Origin: Balneolaceae bacterium
Lineage (GTDB): Bacteria > Bacteroidota > Rhodothermia > Balneolales > Balneolaceae
Direction of reading: 5' to 3'
Assembly: GCA_009711805.1 (NCBI GenBank)
Contig: VEMX01000012.1
Span: 124,001-188,000 of the forward strand
Length of the DNA stretch: 64,000 nucleotides
Shown here: positions 36,201 through 43,810 of the stretch, piece by piece
Numbering within the stretch: the first letter of the stretch is position 1
How the letters are laid out: each line of letters starts with the position of its first letter
Made by a program: the position numbers and the translations under genes
The notes under the pieces: generated by a model
What the model was told of the DNA's origin: nothing
What the model saw: only the letters and a program-made list of their open reading frames with translations
Databases searched by the model: none

Positions 36201-36878
36201 CGTACCCTGGAATCCCAAAAGGAAAAAGCTCTCATCTATAACGAGAATCAGCCATACATCCATTACAATAAAGGATCGTTGGTGTTCTACGCCCTCAGTG
36301 ATTATATAAGCGAGGATAAACTGAATGCCACCCTGCGTGCCTATATTGATGATGTAGCCTACCAGGAGCCCCCCTATACCACTTCACTCGAGTTGCTTTC
36401 TTACCTAAGAAAAGCCACCCCCGATTCTTTGCAGTATCTGCTAAAGGATATGTTCGAAACCATCACCCTTTACAACAATCACGTGGATGAAGCCTCCTGG
36501 GAAAAGACGGATGATGGAAAATACGAAGTGACGCTTGCCCTCCAAACGGCTAAATACCGAACCGGGGAAACCGGCAAGCGAATCTATAGCACTGAACAGG
36601 GCGACAGCTTAAAAGTTGAGGAAGAAGGCCGCAGACGCCCCATCCTCTCACTTCCGCTGGCCGACTGGATTGATGTAGGTGTGTTTGGAGTGACTGAAGC
36701 CGGAGAAGACACCGTACTCTACCTCCAAAAACACAAATTTACTTCTATCAAAGACACACTGAAAATTGTGGTGGATACAGAACCTGCCTTGGTGGGCATC
36801 GACCCTTACAACAAACTCATTGATACCAATTCCAATGATAACCGGAAGGCTGTATTTGAACAAAAGGAAGACGAGTAA
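33210..36878 (+). CDS. ABC-2 type permease fused to an M1-family aminopeptidase domain
   Basis: A 1222-residue fusion. Residues 1 to about 590 hold two six-helix ABC-2 membrane modules: one starts FELRYWLRKPSFYIYSGILF, the other begins near residue 330 and ends with the helix near LALIGFFSIGSWIYYVDNI. The rest is a predicted extracytoplasmic M1 (gluzincin) peptidase with a beta-sandwich N-domain and the zinc motif HEVAHQWWAHQ near residue 940. A Glu in MLSESLSEYSA follows about 20 residues later as the expected third ligand. The ATPase gene just upstream completes the transporter. Substrate is unknown; the fusion suggests peptide processing coupled to export. Confidence 0.9.
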   Translation: MFSTIYYFELRYWLRKPSFYIYSGILFLLSVFTMSAAAGLFESLSVSMNTITIVNSAFSINSLLNEMTVIVYFLLPAIVGGTIAKDYKHEMHSLLYSYPFKKWEYLLAKFLCGITIATLVVAASALGIMLGSVIPGTNPDLLGPFKIMSYIQPFIYYVIPNLIFFGAIVFAVVTFTRKVNIGFLTILALFMIQIFAGTLTQDIDNKMLAALIDPYGSQANAYYTEYWTIYERNENPLPFGEVILYNRLIWTSIGLFIFGFVYRTFSFSQQPFSFNFFRKNEGRTVTKKNFGSVLSVNLPAVNFHFSFIEKLKLAAALSLEDLKYIVKGWAFGIISLIGLLISLSVILLGAEIFGTDTLPVTWQMLQLPGTFFSLFINVLTFLYAGMLIHRSRNSNMDQLVHVTPTPNWTILLSKFLALVQMQIVLLSIIMISGIGVQIFNGYFNFEIGLYLFDLYAIKLIHVVIWGLLAIFVHSLFKNYYLGFILLLILSIGTTFFDQIGIEQDLFKFNQGPGTAYSDMNRYGSTLPQYYIYKIYWLMLGIALYISSVALFRRGLPERFRERLRQARRTFTPFMKSALSLALIGFFSIGSWIYYVDNIKYERLSSKENERQAAQWELNYSKYEDTPQPRIVASTIDLDLYPETRDLKARGTYVLKNKTSVPIDSIHVDHNSLESSFSFNRAFELVMEDDTMNYDIYQLAEPLQPQDSVLLTFEISNKPNEILRNNSPVLRNGTFINNRIFPRIGYQSSGELTSKDARERYDLPPKERMAPPTDSSALGDNYISNDADWIRFETTISTTPEQIAIAPGYLQNEWKEDGRRYFHYKMDQEMFNFYSFISADFEVATDQWNDVNIEVYYHKGHDYNIHHMINGVKAGLDYYTKNFSPYQHRQLRIIEFPRTSGSFAQSFANTVPYSEAVGFIAEVDSTDEEGLNYPFSITAHEVAHQWWAHQVIGADAQGSTMLSESLSEYSALKVLEKEHGVNQMRIFLKDALDQYLTGRTLESQKEKALIYNENQPYIHYNKGSLVFYALSDYISEDKLNATLRAYIDDVAYQEPPYTTSLELLSYLRKATPDSLQYLLKDMFETITLYNNHVDEASWEKTDDGKYEVTLALQTAKYRTGETGKRIYSTEQGDSLKVEEEGRRRPILSLPLADWIDVGVFGVTEAGEDTVLYLQKHKFTSIKDTLKIVVDTEPALVGIDPYNKLIDTNSNDNRKAVFEQKEDE

Positions 36879-36886
36879 ACCGGATC

Positions 36887-37804
36887 ATGCAACGCGTTGT
36901 ATCTCTGCTGCCTGCTACCACCGAAATTGTTTGTGCACTTGGCATGGGCGATCATTTGGTGGGGCGCTCTCATGAATGTGATTATCCCGAGCAGGTGAGC
37001 CAACTGCCGATATGCAGCGAACCTAAATACCCCTTCCAGGGAACCAGCTATGAAATTGACCAGCGGGTAAAAGCAGTGTTGGCAGAGGGACTTTCCATCT
37101 ACCGGGTGCATACTGAAACCCTCAAAAGCCTGAACCCAGACCTGATTCTAACCCAGGACCAATGTGAAGTGTGTGCGGTTAGCTTAAATGAGGTTGAACA
37201 ATGCCTGGCCAATCTTGGAATGGAAGCTTCCATTCTCTCTTTCTCTCCGGAAACACTGGAGGATATCCTCGCCGATATACAGACCATTGCGGATAAGCTG
37301 CATGTACCCAAGCAAGGAAATCAACTTCAGAGAGCTATTACCCAAGGGTTCGAAGACATAAAGGCAAAAACCAGTCAACGCCCTCAAGTGCACATCGAAG
37401 TTATAGAATGGATCAATCCCCTGATGACTGCCGGGAACTGGATGCCGGATCTTATCGAAATAGCCGGGGGATGTTCAACCCTGGGCGAAAGTGGAAAACA
37501 CTCTCCTTTTATTGATTTTGAAGTATTGAAAGATGCCAACCCGGAGATCATTGCCATCATCCCCTGTGGGTATTCTATTGATCAAACTAAAACGGAGTTG
37601 GATCATCTTTTCAGCCTCTCTGGCTGGAATGAGTTAAAAGCAGTACAAAACAACCAGGTTTTCCTTGCCGACGGGCACCAATACTTCAACCGTCCAGGCC
37701 CTCGCATTGCCGACTCTGCCCGTATTTTGGCAGAGATTATTCATCCTGATTCATTCCCCCAGTCCCATAAAAAAACCGGGTGGATTGCTTTAGATGTATT
37801 TTAG
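36887..37804 (+). CDS. cobalamin-binding-type periplasmic-fold protein (BtuF-like)
   Basis: A 305-residue ABC substrate-binding-like protein of the type III (BtuF/FhuD) fold. It begins RVVSLLPATTEIVCALGMGD and has HECDYP, LNPDLILTQDQCEVCAV and GPRIADSARILAEI. No signal peptide is visible, although BtuF proteins normally have one, so it may be a cytoplasmic relative. It starts 8 bases after the ABC fusion gene and may be co-transcribed. A B12 link would match the cobalamin riboswitch at 50.3 kb, but no btuC or btuD gene is present in the window. Confidence 0.82.
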   Translation: MQRVVSLLPATTEIVCALGMGDHLVGRSHECDYPEQVSQLPICSEPKYPFQGTSYEIDQRVKAVLAEGLSIYRVHTETLKSLNPDLILTQDQCEVCAVSLNEVEQCLANLGMEASILSFSPETLEDILADIQTIADKLHVPKQGNQLQRAITQGFEDIKAKTSQRPQVHIEVIEWINPLMTAGNWMPDLIEIAGGCSTLGESGKHSPFIDFEVLKDANPEIIAIIPCGYSIDQTKTELDHLFSLSGWNELKAVQNNQVFLADGHQYFNRPGPRIADSARILAEIIHPDSFPQSHKKTGWIALDVF

Positions 37805-37914
37805 GGTTTGGTTAGGATAAATAACGTTTAAGCTATTAGTTTTAGCAATTCTGAGAGGATTACATGTAAAAACCGAGGTCATGACTATACCCTTTGTCAG
37901 CAATTGGTATTATT

Positions 37915-38409
37915 TCATTTGTATCTGTATACCTCATGATCACCAAAATCAAGCAGCTCAATTGTAGAATCATATTTAGCACCCAGTCGTTGGGCCAATT
38001 TTTTAGATGGCCCATTCGAGGGATCGATATAGCTGACTAATGATTCCAGCTTCAGGATATTAAGCGCAAATTCTTTAACGGCAAGACCTGCCTCAACTCC
38101 ATATCCTTTTCCTTGCGAATCTGGCAATAGCCAATATCCTAATTCGGGCTCAGGCCAGGAATATGATTTCCATAGTCCAACAGTGCCGATGAGAACTCCT
38201 GATTCTTTTTCTGCAACTGCAAGGTAAGAATATCCTTTAAGCTCATAATGGCCAACATAGGTAGCCATTAATCTCCATGATTCTTCCGGCGTTTTTACTC
38301 CTCCAACATAGCGAGCATTTTCTTCAACAGAATAGAATCTGCTTAAAGTTTGATAATCCGTGTTTTGCCATTGTCTAAAAATTAACCGTTCTGTTTCCAA
38401 ACCTATCAT
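37915..38409 (-). CDS. GNAT-family N-acetyltransferase (RimJ/RimL-like)
   Basis: Acetyl-CoA-dependent acetyltransferase of 164 residues. The opening LETERLIFRQWQNTDYQTLS, the central GTVGLWKSYSWPEPELGYWL and the acetyl-CoA loop DSQGKGYGVEAGLAVKEFA (about residues 97-115) match the RimJ/RimL branch. Acceptor unknown. It stands alone and is convergent with the BtuF-like gene. Confidence 0.9.
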   Translation of the reverse strand: MIGLETERLIFRQWQNTDYQTLSRFYSVEENARYVGGVKTPEESWRLMATYVGHYELKGYSYLAVAEKESGVLIGTVGLWKSYSWPEPELGYWLLPDSQGKGYGVEAGLAVKEFALNILKLESLVSYIDPSNGPSKKLAQRLGAKYDSTIELLDFGDHEVYRYK

Positions 38410-39301
38410 TTCTATACTTAATTTTTTAATGGTTTCAGTGTGTTACTTACAGTTTAGCACGAGGTAGCTTTTGAAATACTTTTCTTTCCGGTTAGTAATT
38501 TCATGCTTATTACAATTGCTTTCATATCAGTTTTTAGCCCACTTTTGTTATAGCCGGTATCATAGGGTCTGCTCTGTTCCTTTTCTTGTATTGAGAATCA
38601 ATAAAGTTAATATGCATATCAAAACAATTTGTATAAGGTATTGTTATTTAGTAGCCTGAAACGGCTTTCCCAATAATGAAAAGGAAAAGTTTATCAAGTT
38701 CGTTTTTCGGTTTTAATCATACTATTCTTTGAATAAGTAAATTCAATTTAATACCAAATAATTTAACATTAAAACACCTACCATCTCATTTAAACAACTA
38801 TAGTCACAGCACACTACTTTTTTACCTTCATGACTTGCAAAATTTCCTAAACTATTTTGAGTTTTCATGAGGCAACCAATCTTATATCGGCAATCGTAAC
38901 AACGAATAGAATACAACTGTTTTACCTTGTTGAAGCACCAAACCGACTGACGGCTAAAAACTGGTTCCCAAAACCGTGCATGCCTTAACTGCCAAACAAA
39001 CGCATAGCTTTTACCCCAATCTGGGCGAAGGTTTGTTTGTTTTGAATTCCCTTACTCAGAACTTTGTATATACTTCGTCCGGAGCCATTGATTGCCATTC
39101 AAGAAAGTATCCTTAACACAATAACACGTAAACACACTATTACCCAGAACCACTAACTGCTGGAGACTGAAAGCTGACAACTATGGTCCTAAACACATTA
39201 AACAACCTTAATTAGTATATACCTCATAAGTTCGATTATTTAGCAGGTACAATTACCACGGGAATACCTGATATCGATCCAACAAATACGGAGGACATAT
39301 A
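38410..39301. other. long non-coding spacer before the orphan gene
   Basis: No gene is supported in about 890 bases, which are AT-rich. A perfect 9-bp inverted repeat, CAAACAAAC at 38993-39001 and its complement at 39031-39039, is the only clear structure. Such a long spacer may hold the promoter region of the 755-residue gene, or be decayed DNA. Confidence 0.45.
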
Positions 39302-41569
39302 ATGTATATTATTGGCCAAATTAAAAATGCCGTTGGGTTTGATTTTGCGACAGTTGTTGTAGAAAATCACAAAAAAAACTCAATTGTTACCACCTTTAAA
39401 GTAGAGTCGGATGGGTGTTTCGATGTAGATGACCTGCCAGACAACACCGTTCTTAAGTTTTATGTTTTACCCCAACAAAAAATAACAGATATCAATCCAT
39501 CGGAGGATATAAAGAATGACGATCTCCTCCTCTATATGGGCATCTATGATCCGGTAAAAGATCCGCTGAAGGGAATATATTTAAATGGGGCTTCTACCCT
39601 TATCACAGCCCTGATGGAAGAGGATACCTCTCTTGGGTATGAGGAAGCTTCAGACACAATCAGGAACTACCTGTTTGGTAATGTTTACCAGCAATTTGCC
39701 CCGGGATACTGTACTGAGTTTATTGCACAAGTATCTCCGCCTTCACTATTCAGTCCGCATAAATTTTTAGGAGTAGCATGTAGCGAAGGCAGAATGGCTT
39801 ATGTAAGAAAACTGGTGACGAACCAGGATCAACTGAAAACCACCACCAACGCTTATATAGATGAGTACGCTGATTCAATCAAGAGCCCAGTACCTGAAAA
39901 CGAAAATACCAATTCCTCTTCTGCTCCAACTATACCCAGCTCAGCCAATTGGGCTATGAATCACAGTTCCTGGGCATCCATCATTAAGCTGCAAACGGCT
40001 AAACTTGCAGGGCGGATGAAGAATATAGAACATATAACCGATGGAATAGCCGCTATGGCTAACGGCATTCCCGGAAATGGTAATACAGAAGGTTCTGCGG
40101 GTAGTACGCTTGGTGATTTTGGCAAATGGGCCAAAACTCAACTGGCGGGCAATGTAGCCGCTTATGTATGCTCCTATGGTTTTTCTCTGTTAAAATCGTG
40201 GATCTTCAATAAACAATCACCACAAAAAGAAATCCAGAAAGCCCTGAGCCAGATTTCAGGCCAGTTGAGTACGGTGATTTCAAACCAGGTTGTGGAGATT
40301 AAAGCACTTCATAGGATCATTCACCTTCTCCATAAAAATGAAGTGCAGAAGATTGTATTGAATATGACTAACTCGGTATCCGTCATTCAGTCGAATTACC
40401 AAGTGGTATATAATCATACACAAACAAAATCTGGACTGTCTGGTAAACATTTGCACTCTATAGCTAAAACTATTCTGAATGCGGATGTGGGGGTACCTGA
40501 AGCTCTTCTTAACATCTACAATAATATAGATGGCACAGCAAACAAAGGACTACCTTCGCCTCTGCTTAAATATTTAACAGACGAACAGGATTTGCTTGGT
40601 AATCAAAATTTCTATGCGGCTGTGCAAAAGATTTTTGCCTACTATGCCTTACTCCAAACACAGGGAGTTATGCTATGTGTACAAGCACATAACTATGATA
40701 AAAACAAATCAGTAAGTGCTCCCTCTACAAAGCTGCAAACAAGCTCTTCAGCTAAAGCCTTATACAATGAATGGTTGATTGGTGGGGCAGGAGCGGGCGA
40801 AAACGGAAAACCCTATCTGACTATGGAAATCCAACTCTTCCAGAGTACATTCTCAGATTATTACACTCCCTTTCAGGGTAACGTAAGCTCCGGGAATTTA
40901 CCGGATGACCTGGCCATTGGACTGGTACCACAAATTGCGGATCAACCCACACCTGTATTTTATAACAAGGTGGCTAATCTACTCATTTTCGGCTATGTGT
41001 CGGAATGGGTAAAAAACTGGACCAGCGGGCATGATATTATCAAACATAATAAGCAGTATTTCCCCGGTGGTAAGTTCTTTCCTTTGCCTGGCAACCTGGA
41101 ATGGAGGTATCCATCTCTAAATGAATGGGATCTCATTACCAAAAACGGGGCTGACACCCACACTAATATTTTCAATTACCTAAAGGATCAGGGGGTAAAT
41201 TTTGGAGGCATCGATATTTCTGCATTAGATGGACTATGGAGCTGTGACAGTGCATCTGTACCTGTAGCATGGGATTTTGATACCAAACTTCCATTCAAAC
41301 AAAATCCAGTCCCCCCAAAAACAGCCAATTATGCAGATGCTTCAGTTCGATTCTGGCACCATAACAAATGCCCTTTTGGGCCGGGTCTGTGGCATGTTCA
41401 AATACCACTCAATGCTGAAAGTTTTGCCCAGGCTTATGCACCAAACAGAACGTCATTCTTAAACTCAAGTATGAACCTGGATACCTACACTCCGGGAACG
41501 CGAACTCCCAGTTGGCAAAATTCGGGTTTTGGGAAAATATATGGCATGGTGGTTTCTAAGTGCTCATAA
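39302..41569 (+). CDS. 755-residue orphan protein, possibly toxin-like multidomain
   Basis: I do not recognise this protein. The start is firm: GGAGGA lies about eight bases upstream. There is no signal peptide. Residues 1-75 look like a carboxypeptidase-regulatory-type beta sandwich (SIVTTFKVESDGCFDVDDL). A GASTLITALMEED segment near residue 100 follows. The middle (about 255-390) is mostly helical, with a hydrophobic stretch (GNVAAYVCSYGFSLLKSWIF) followed by amphipathic helices (EIQKALSQISGQLSTVIS). The C-terminal 200 residues are aromatic- and Trp-rich and read as beta-rich. That order vaguely resembles pore-forming toxins with a helical domain I, but this is a resemblance in layout only. 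It stands alone with a hairpin after its stop. Confidence 0.85.
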   Translation: MYIIGQIKNAVGFDFATVVVENHKKNSIVTTFKVESDGCFDVDDLPDNTVLKFYVLPQQKITDINPSEDIKNDDLLLYMGIYDPVKDPLKGIYLNGASTLITALMEEDTSLGYEEASDTIRNYLFGNVYQQFAPGYCTEFIAQVSPPSLFSPHKFLGVACSEGRMAYVRKLVTNQDQLKTTTNAYIDEYADSIKSPVPENENTNSSSAPTIPSSANWAMNHSSWASIIKLQTAKLAGRMKNIEHITDGIAAMANGIPGNGNTEGSAGSTLGDFGKWAKTQLAGNVAAYVCSYGFSLLKSWIFNKQSPQKEIQKALSQISGQLSTVISNQVVEIKALHRIIHLLHKNEVQKIVLNMTNSVSVIQSNYQVVYNHTQTKSGLSGKHLHSIAKTILNADVGVPEALLNIYNNIDGTANKGLPSPLLKYLTDEQDLLGNQNFYAAVQKIFAYYALLQTQGVMLCVQAHNYDKNKSVSAPSTKLQTSSSAKALYNEWLIGGAGAGENGKPYLTMEIQLFQSTFSDYYTPFQGNVSSGNLPDDLAIGLVPQIADQPTPVFYNKVANLLIFGYVSEWVKNWTSGHDIIKHNKQYFPGGKFFPLPGNLEWRYPSLNEWDLITKNGADTHTNIFNYLKDQGVNFGGIDISALDGLWSCDSASVPVAWDFDTKLPFKQNPVPPKTANYADASVRFWHHNKCPFGPGLWHVQIPLNAESFAQAYAPNRTSFLNSSMNLDTYTPGTRTPSWQNSGFGKIYGMVVSKCS

Positions 41570-41588
41570 AGATTGCAACATCCCTTAC

Positions 41589-41627
41589 AGGAGGATATGC
41601 AGACGTAGTAGATCTGTATATTCTCCT
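41589..41627 (+). terminator. hairpin after the orphan gene
   Basis: Arms 41589-41603 (AGGAGGATATGCAGA) and 41613-41627 form 15 pairs with two G-T wobbles and a 9-base loop. It lies 20 bases after the stop. Only a short T-run follows, so termination is likely but not certain. Confidence 0.6.
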
Positions 41628-41639
41628 TTAGGTACATTC

Positions 41640-42169
41640 TATATTAAGGGAAACATATCGGAGTGGACGGTTGTGCCCCCGATCCCTGGTTAAAGTATAA
41701 TTTTGTTTCATAGTCAGATCCTTCATCAACGCTGACCATATTAGTTGCCATAGACATGGAGACTGCCGCGGGCTGGTTCGCCAGGCTCACCCACCCCTCG
41801 CGTGCCGTAGACATCCCCTCGGGAGATGAATCTTCACAAGCTTTATCCCTGCATATAGTCGAAAACTCACCCCCAAAACATTCCCGGAGCAACCTCCGGA
41901 TGAGTCTCCGGGCTTTATCATCATTCGGACGGAGGTTCATTCTTTGTGATCATCCCCGCCCAGGGCTATTGCTATCATCCCATTGTGGGGCAAGGGAATA
42001 AACATCAACAGTCCACACTTAAGCACTTAAACACACACAGACCAGTACTATGCTTTCTTGTGAAGGATACAATCACATTTTTATCATTTTAAAATTATTG
42101 ACTTGGTGAATTCCTCAAAATTATTATACTACATGGGTCATCAGGCAACCACTACTTTGAATTTGATAT
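41640..42169. other. non-coding spacer with a GC-rich island
   Basis: Bases of about 41750-41990 are clearly more GC-rich than anything nearby. They contain the hairpin arms CCCGGAG and CTCCGGG near 41882-41911. A 98-codon minus-strand frame (41644-41940) ends with SVDEGSDYETKLYFNQGSG, and a plus-strand frame also crosses it. Neither has a convincing start or a recognisable family. It may be a remnant of transferred DNA. Confidence 0.3.
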
Positions 42170-42682
42170 ATGGATTTGACAACAGCCAGTATTGATATAC
42201 TCAATCAGCTAAAAAGAATGATTGAGCAAATTGATGAAAAGGATTTCAGCAAAACCGTACCTGTACTTAATAACAGTACTATCGGAGAACACTCCAGGCA
42301 TATTATTGAGTTTTTTATCTGCCTGAAAAATAGCCTCCCCCGTGGAACGGTAAGTTATGACGAACGAGCCCACGACCCGGAGATGGAACGAAACAAGCAG
42401 TTAAGTCTCTCTGCTATTGCCGAACTCACCGATTTCCTGGGCAGTTGTTCAGAGAATGTCCCGCTTAAACTTGCCTCCAATTATTCATTAGAGAGTGACA
42501 AACCCAATATTGTGGACAGTAATCTATACCGGGAATTGACATACAACATCGAACATGCCATCCATCATATGGCTATAATCAGAATAGGTTTAAACGCTAT
42601 AGCTCCATATGTGAAGGTAGCCGAACATTTTGGAATAGCCGTATCCACTATTAAATTCAAACGAAAAAAGACTACTTTCTAA
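42170..42682 (+). CDS. DinB-like four-helix-bundle protein
   Basis: A 170-residue protein with the DinB/YfiT-type layout: an N-terminal helix LNQLKRMIEQIDEKDFSKT, the first His in IGEHSRHIIEFF near residue 45, and the later pair ELTYNIEHAIHHMAIIRIGL near residue 130 that supplies further His ligands. Family members bind a divalent metal and some transfer thiols. Its last 4 bases overlap the convergent ybaK-like gene. Confidence 0.8.
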   Translation: MDLTTASIDILNQLKRMIEQIDEKDFSKTVPVLNNSTIGEHSRHIIEFFICLKNSLPRGTVSYDERAHDPEMERNKQLSLSAIAELTDFLGSCSENVPLKLASNYSLESDKPNIVDSNLYRELTYNIEHAIHHMAIIRIGLNAIAPYVKVAEHFGIAVSTIKFKRKKTTF

Positions 42683-43149
42683 GTATGTTTATTGGTAAAA
42701 GGAAATATTTTGGGCTTGGTCAACTCTTCAAAATCTTTATATGACATCTTTACCAACTCCTTATGGGTTCCGGCATTAAAAGCTATTTCTTCGTCTTCTG
42801 TGAGCGCTTCAGCCACTATGGTTTCCTTATCATATAAATTTCCAAAGGGTGGCATGGCGCCCAGTTCACAATCCGGGAATAACCCTTCAAATTCCTCTTC
42901 TGAAGCCAGTCCTACGTCAGTAGCCCCCAATGCTTCCTGAAACTTTCCAAAATCCACATCATGTGTAGAAGGCAGTATCACCATTTTTATATCACCATCT
43001 ACTTTAAGCATTACCGTTTTAGCCATCTCCTTTCCCGGTATATGTGCTGAAGCGGCAACCTCTTGGGCCGTATATGCTTTAGAGTGCTTCATCACGATGT
43101 ATTTTTTCCCATTCTTATCCAGATAATCAATTAGTTTATTTAGTGGCAT
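42679..43149 (-). CDS. YbaK/EbsC-family aminoacyl-tRNA deacylase
   Basis: A 156-residue trans-editing domain that hydrolyses mischarged tRNA (Cys-tRNA(Pro), Ala-tRNA(Pro) or related). The fold is recognised from YTAQEVAASAHIPGKEMAKTV with the conserved catalytic-type Lys, then VILPSTHDVDFGKFQEALG, and the late GAMPPFGNLYD segment. Free-standing, with no aaRS domains. It overlaps the DinB-like gene by 4 bases in a tail-to-tail arrangement. Confidence 0.9.
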   Translation of the reverse strand: MPLNKLIDYLDKNGKKYIVMKHSKAYTAQEVAASAHIPGKEMAKTVMLKVDGDIKMVILPSTHDVDFGKFQEALGATDVGLASEEEFEGLFPDCELGAMPPFGNLYDKETIVAEALTEDEEIAFNAGTHKELVKMSYKDFEELTKPKIFPFTNKHT

Positions 43150-43327
43150 AATATACTCCTCTTATCAGGTTTAAGGTATCTATGTAAATAATCTATTTTT
43201 CTTGCTTAAAATTCCTTTCCCCTATAATAGATTAATGGGCACTTCTCTTGTTGTAAAGATGTTATCCTTTTGTGATAACATTATTCATAATTCTGTGCAT
43301 ACTTGTCTCAGGAAAAAGCAAAGCACC

Positions 43328-43810
43328 ATGAAAAAACTACTAAGCCTATTCGTTATAATTCTCCTTCCAATGGGCTTGGTTGCCCAAAAAGCTCATAACT
43401 TTAAGCTCAAAAACCTGAATAATCAGACGGTATCATACGTTGAATTGAAAGGAAATAAACTTACAGTTATGGATTTTTGGGCTACATGGTGTAAACCCTG
43501 CGTTAAGTCGATTCCAAAATTTATTGAAATGAATGATGAGTTTGAGTCTGAAGGAGTTCAGTTCCTGGGAATAAGCATTGATGGGCCCCGGAATCTCTCC
43601 AAAGTAAAACCTTTTGCCAAATCGCTGGGAATCAACTATCCGATCTTGCTGGATATGGATAACAATGTAATGACTCGTTTTCGCGTACAAGCAGTTCCTA
43701 CCTTGCTTATTATAAATAGTGATGATAAAATTGTTCTCTTTCACGAAGGATACAAACCAGGTGAGGAAAAACTCATCCGCAAAGAAATCCTCAAGCTCCT
43801 GGAAAAATGA
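43328..43810 (+). CDS. TlpA-family periplasmic thioredoxin-like protein
   Basis: Exported disulfide reductase-type protein of about 160 residues. I start it at the ATG at 43328, because that gives a clean signal peptide (KKLLSLFVIILLPMGLVAQ). The open frame further upstream has no such feature. The active site is WCKPC in MDFWATWCKPCVKSIPKF, and the cis-Pro loop is VQAVPTLLI. It overlaps the outer-membrane protein gene that follows by 4 bases (ATGA). Likely roles are thiol maintenance in the envelope or cytochrome maturation. Confidence 0.92.
   Translation: MKKLLSLFVIILLPMGLVAQKAHNFKLKNLNNQTVSYVELKGNKLTVMDFWATWCKPCVKSIPKFIEMNDEFESEGVQFLGISIDGPRNLSKVKPFAKSLGINYPILLDMDNNVMTRFRVQAVPTLLIINSDDKIVLFHEGYKPGEEKLIRKEILKLLEK

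Noticed and set aside
41756-42001. 81-codon plus-strand frame across the GC-rich island
   Set aside because: No ribosome site or recognisable motif; a competing minus-strand frame exists; composition explains the lack of stops.
43202-43327. Upstream extension of the TlpA-like protein from a TTG
   Set aside because: The extension would bury a clean signal peptide starting at 43328 and has no matching ribosome site.
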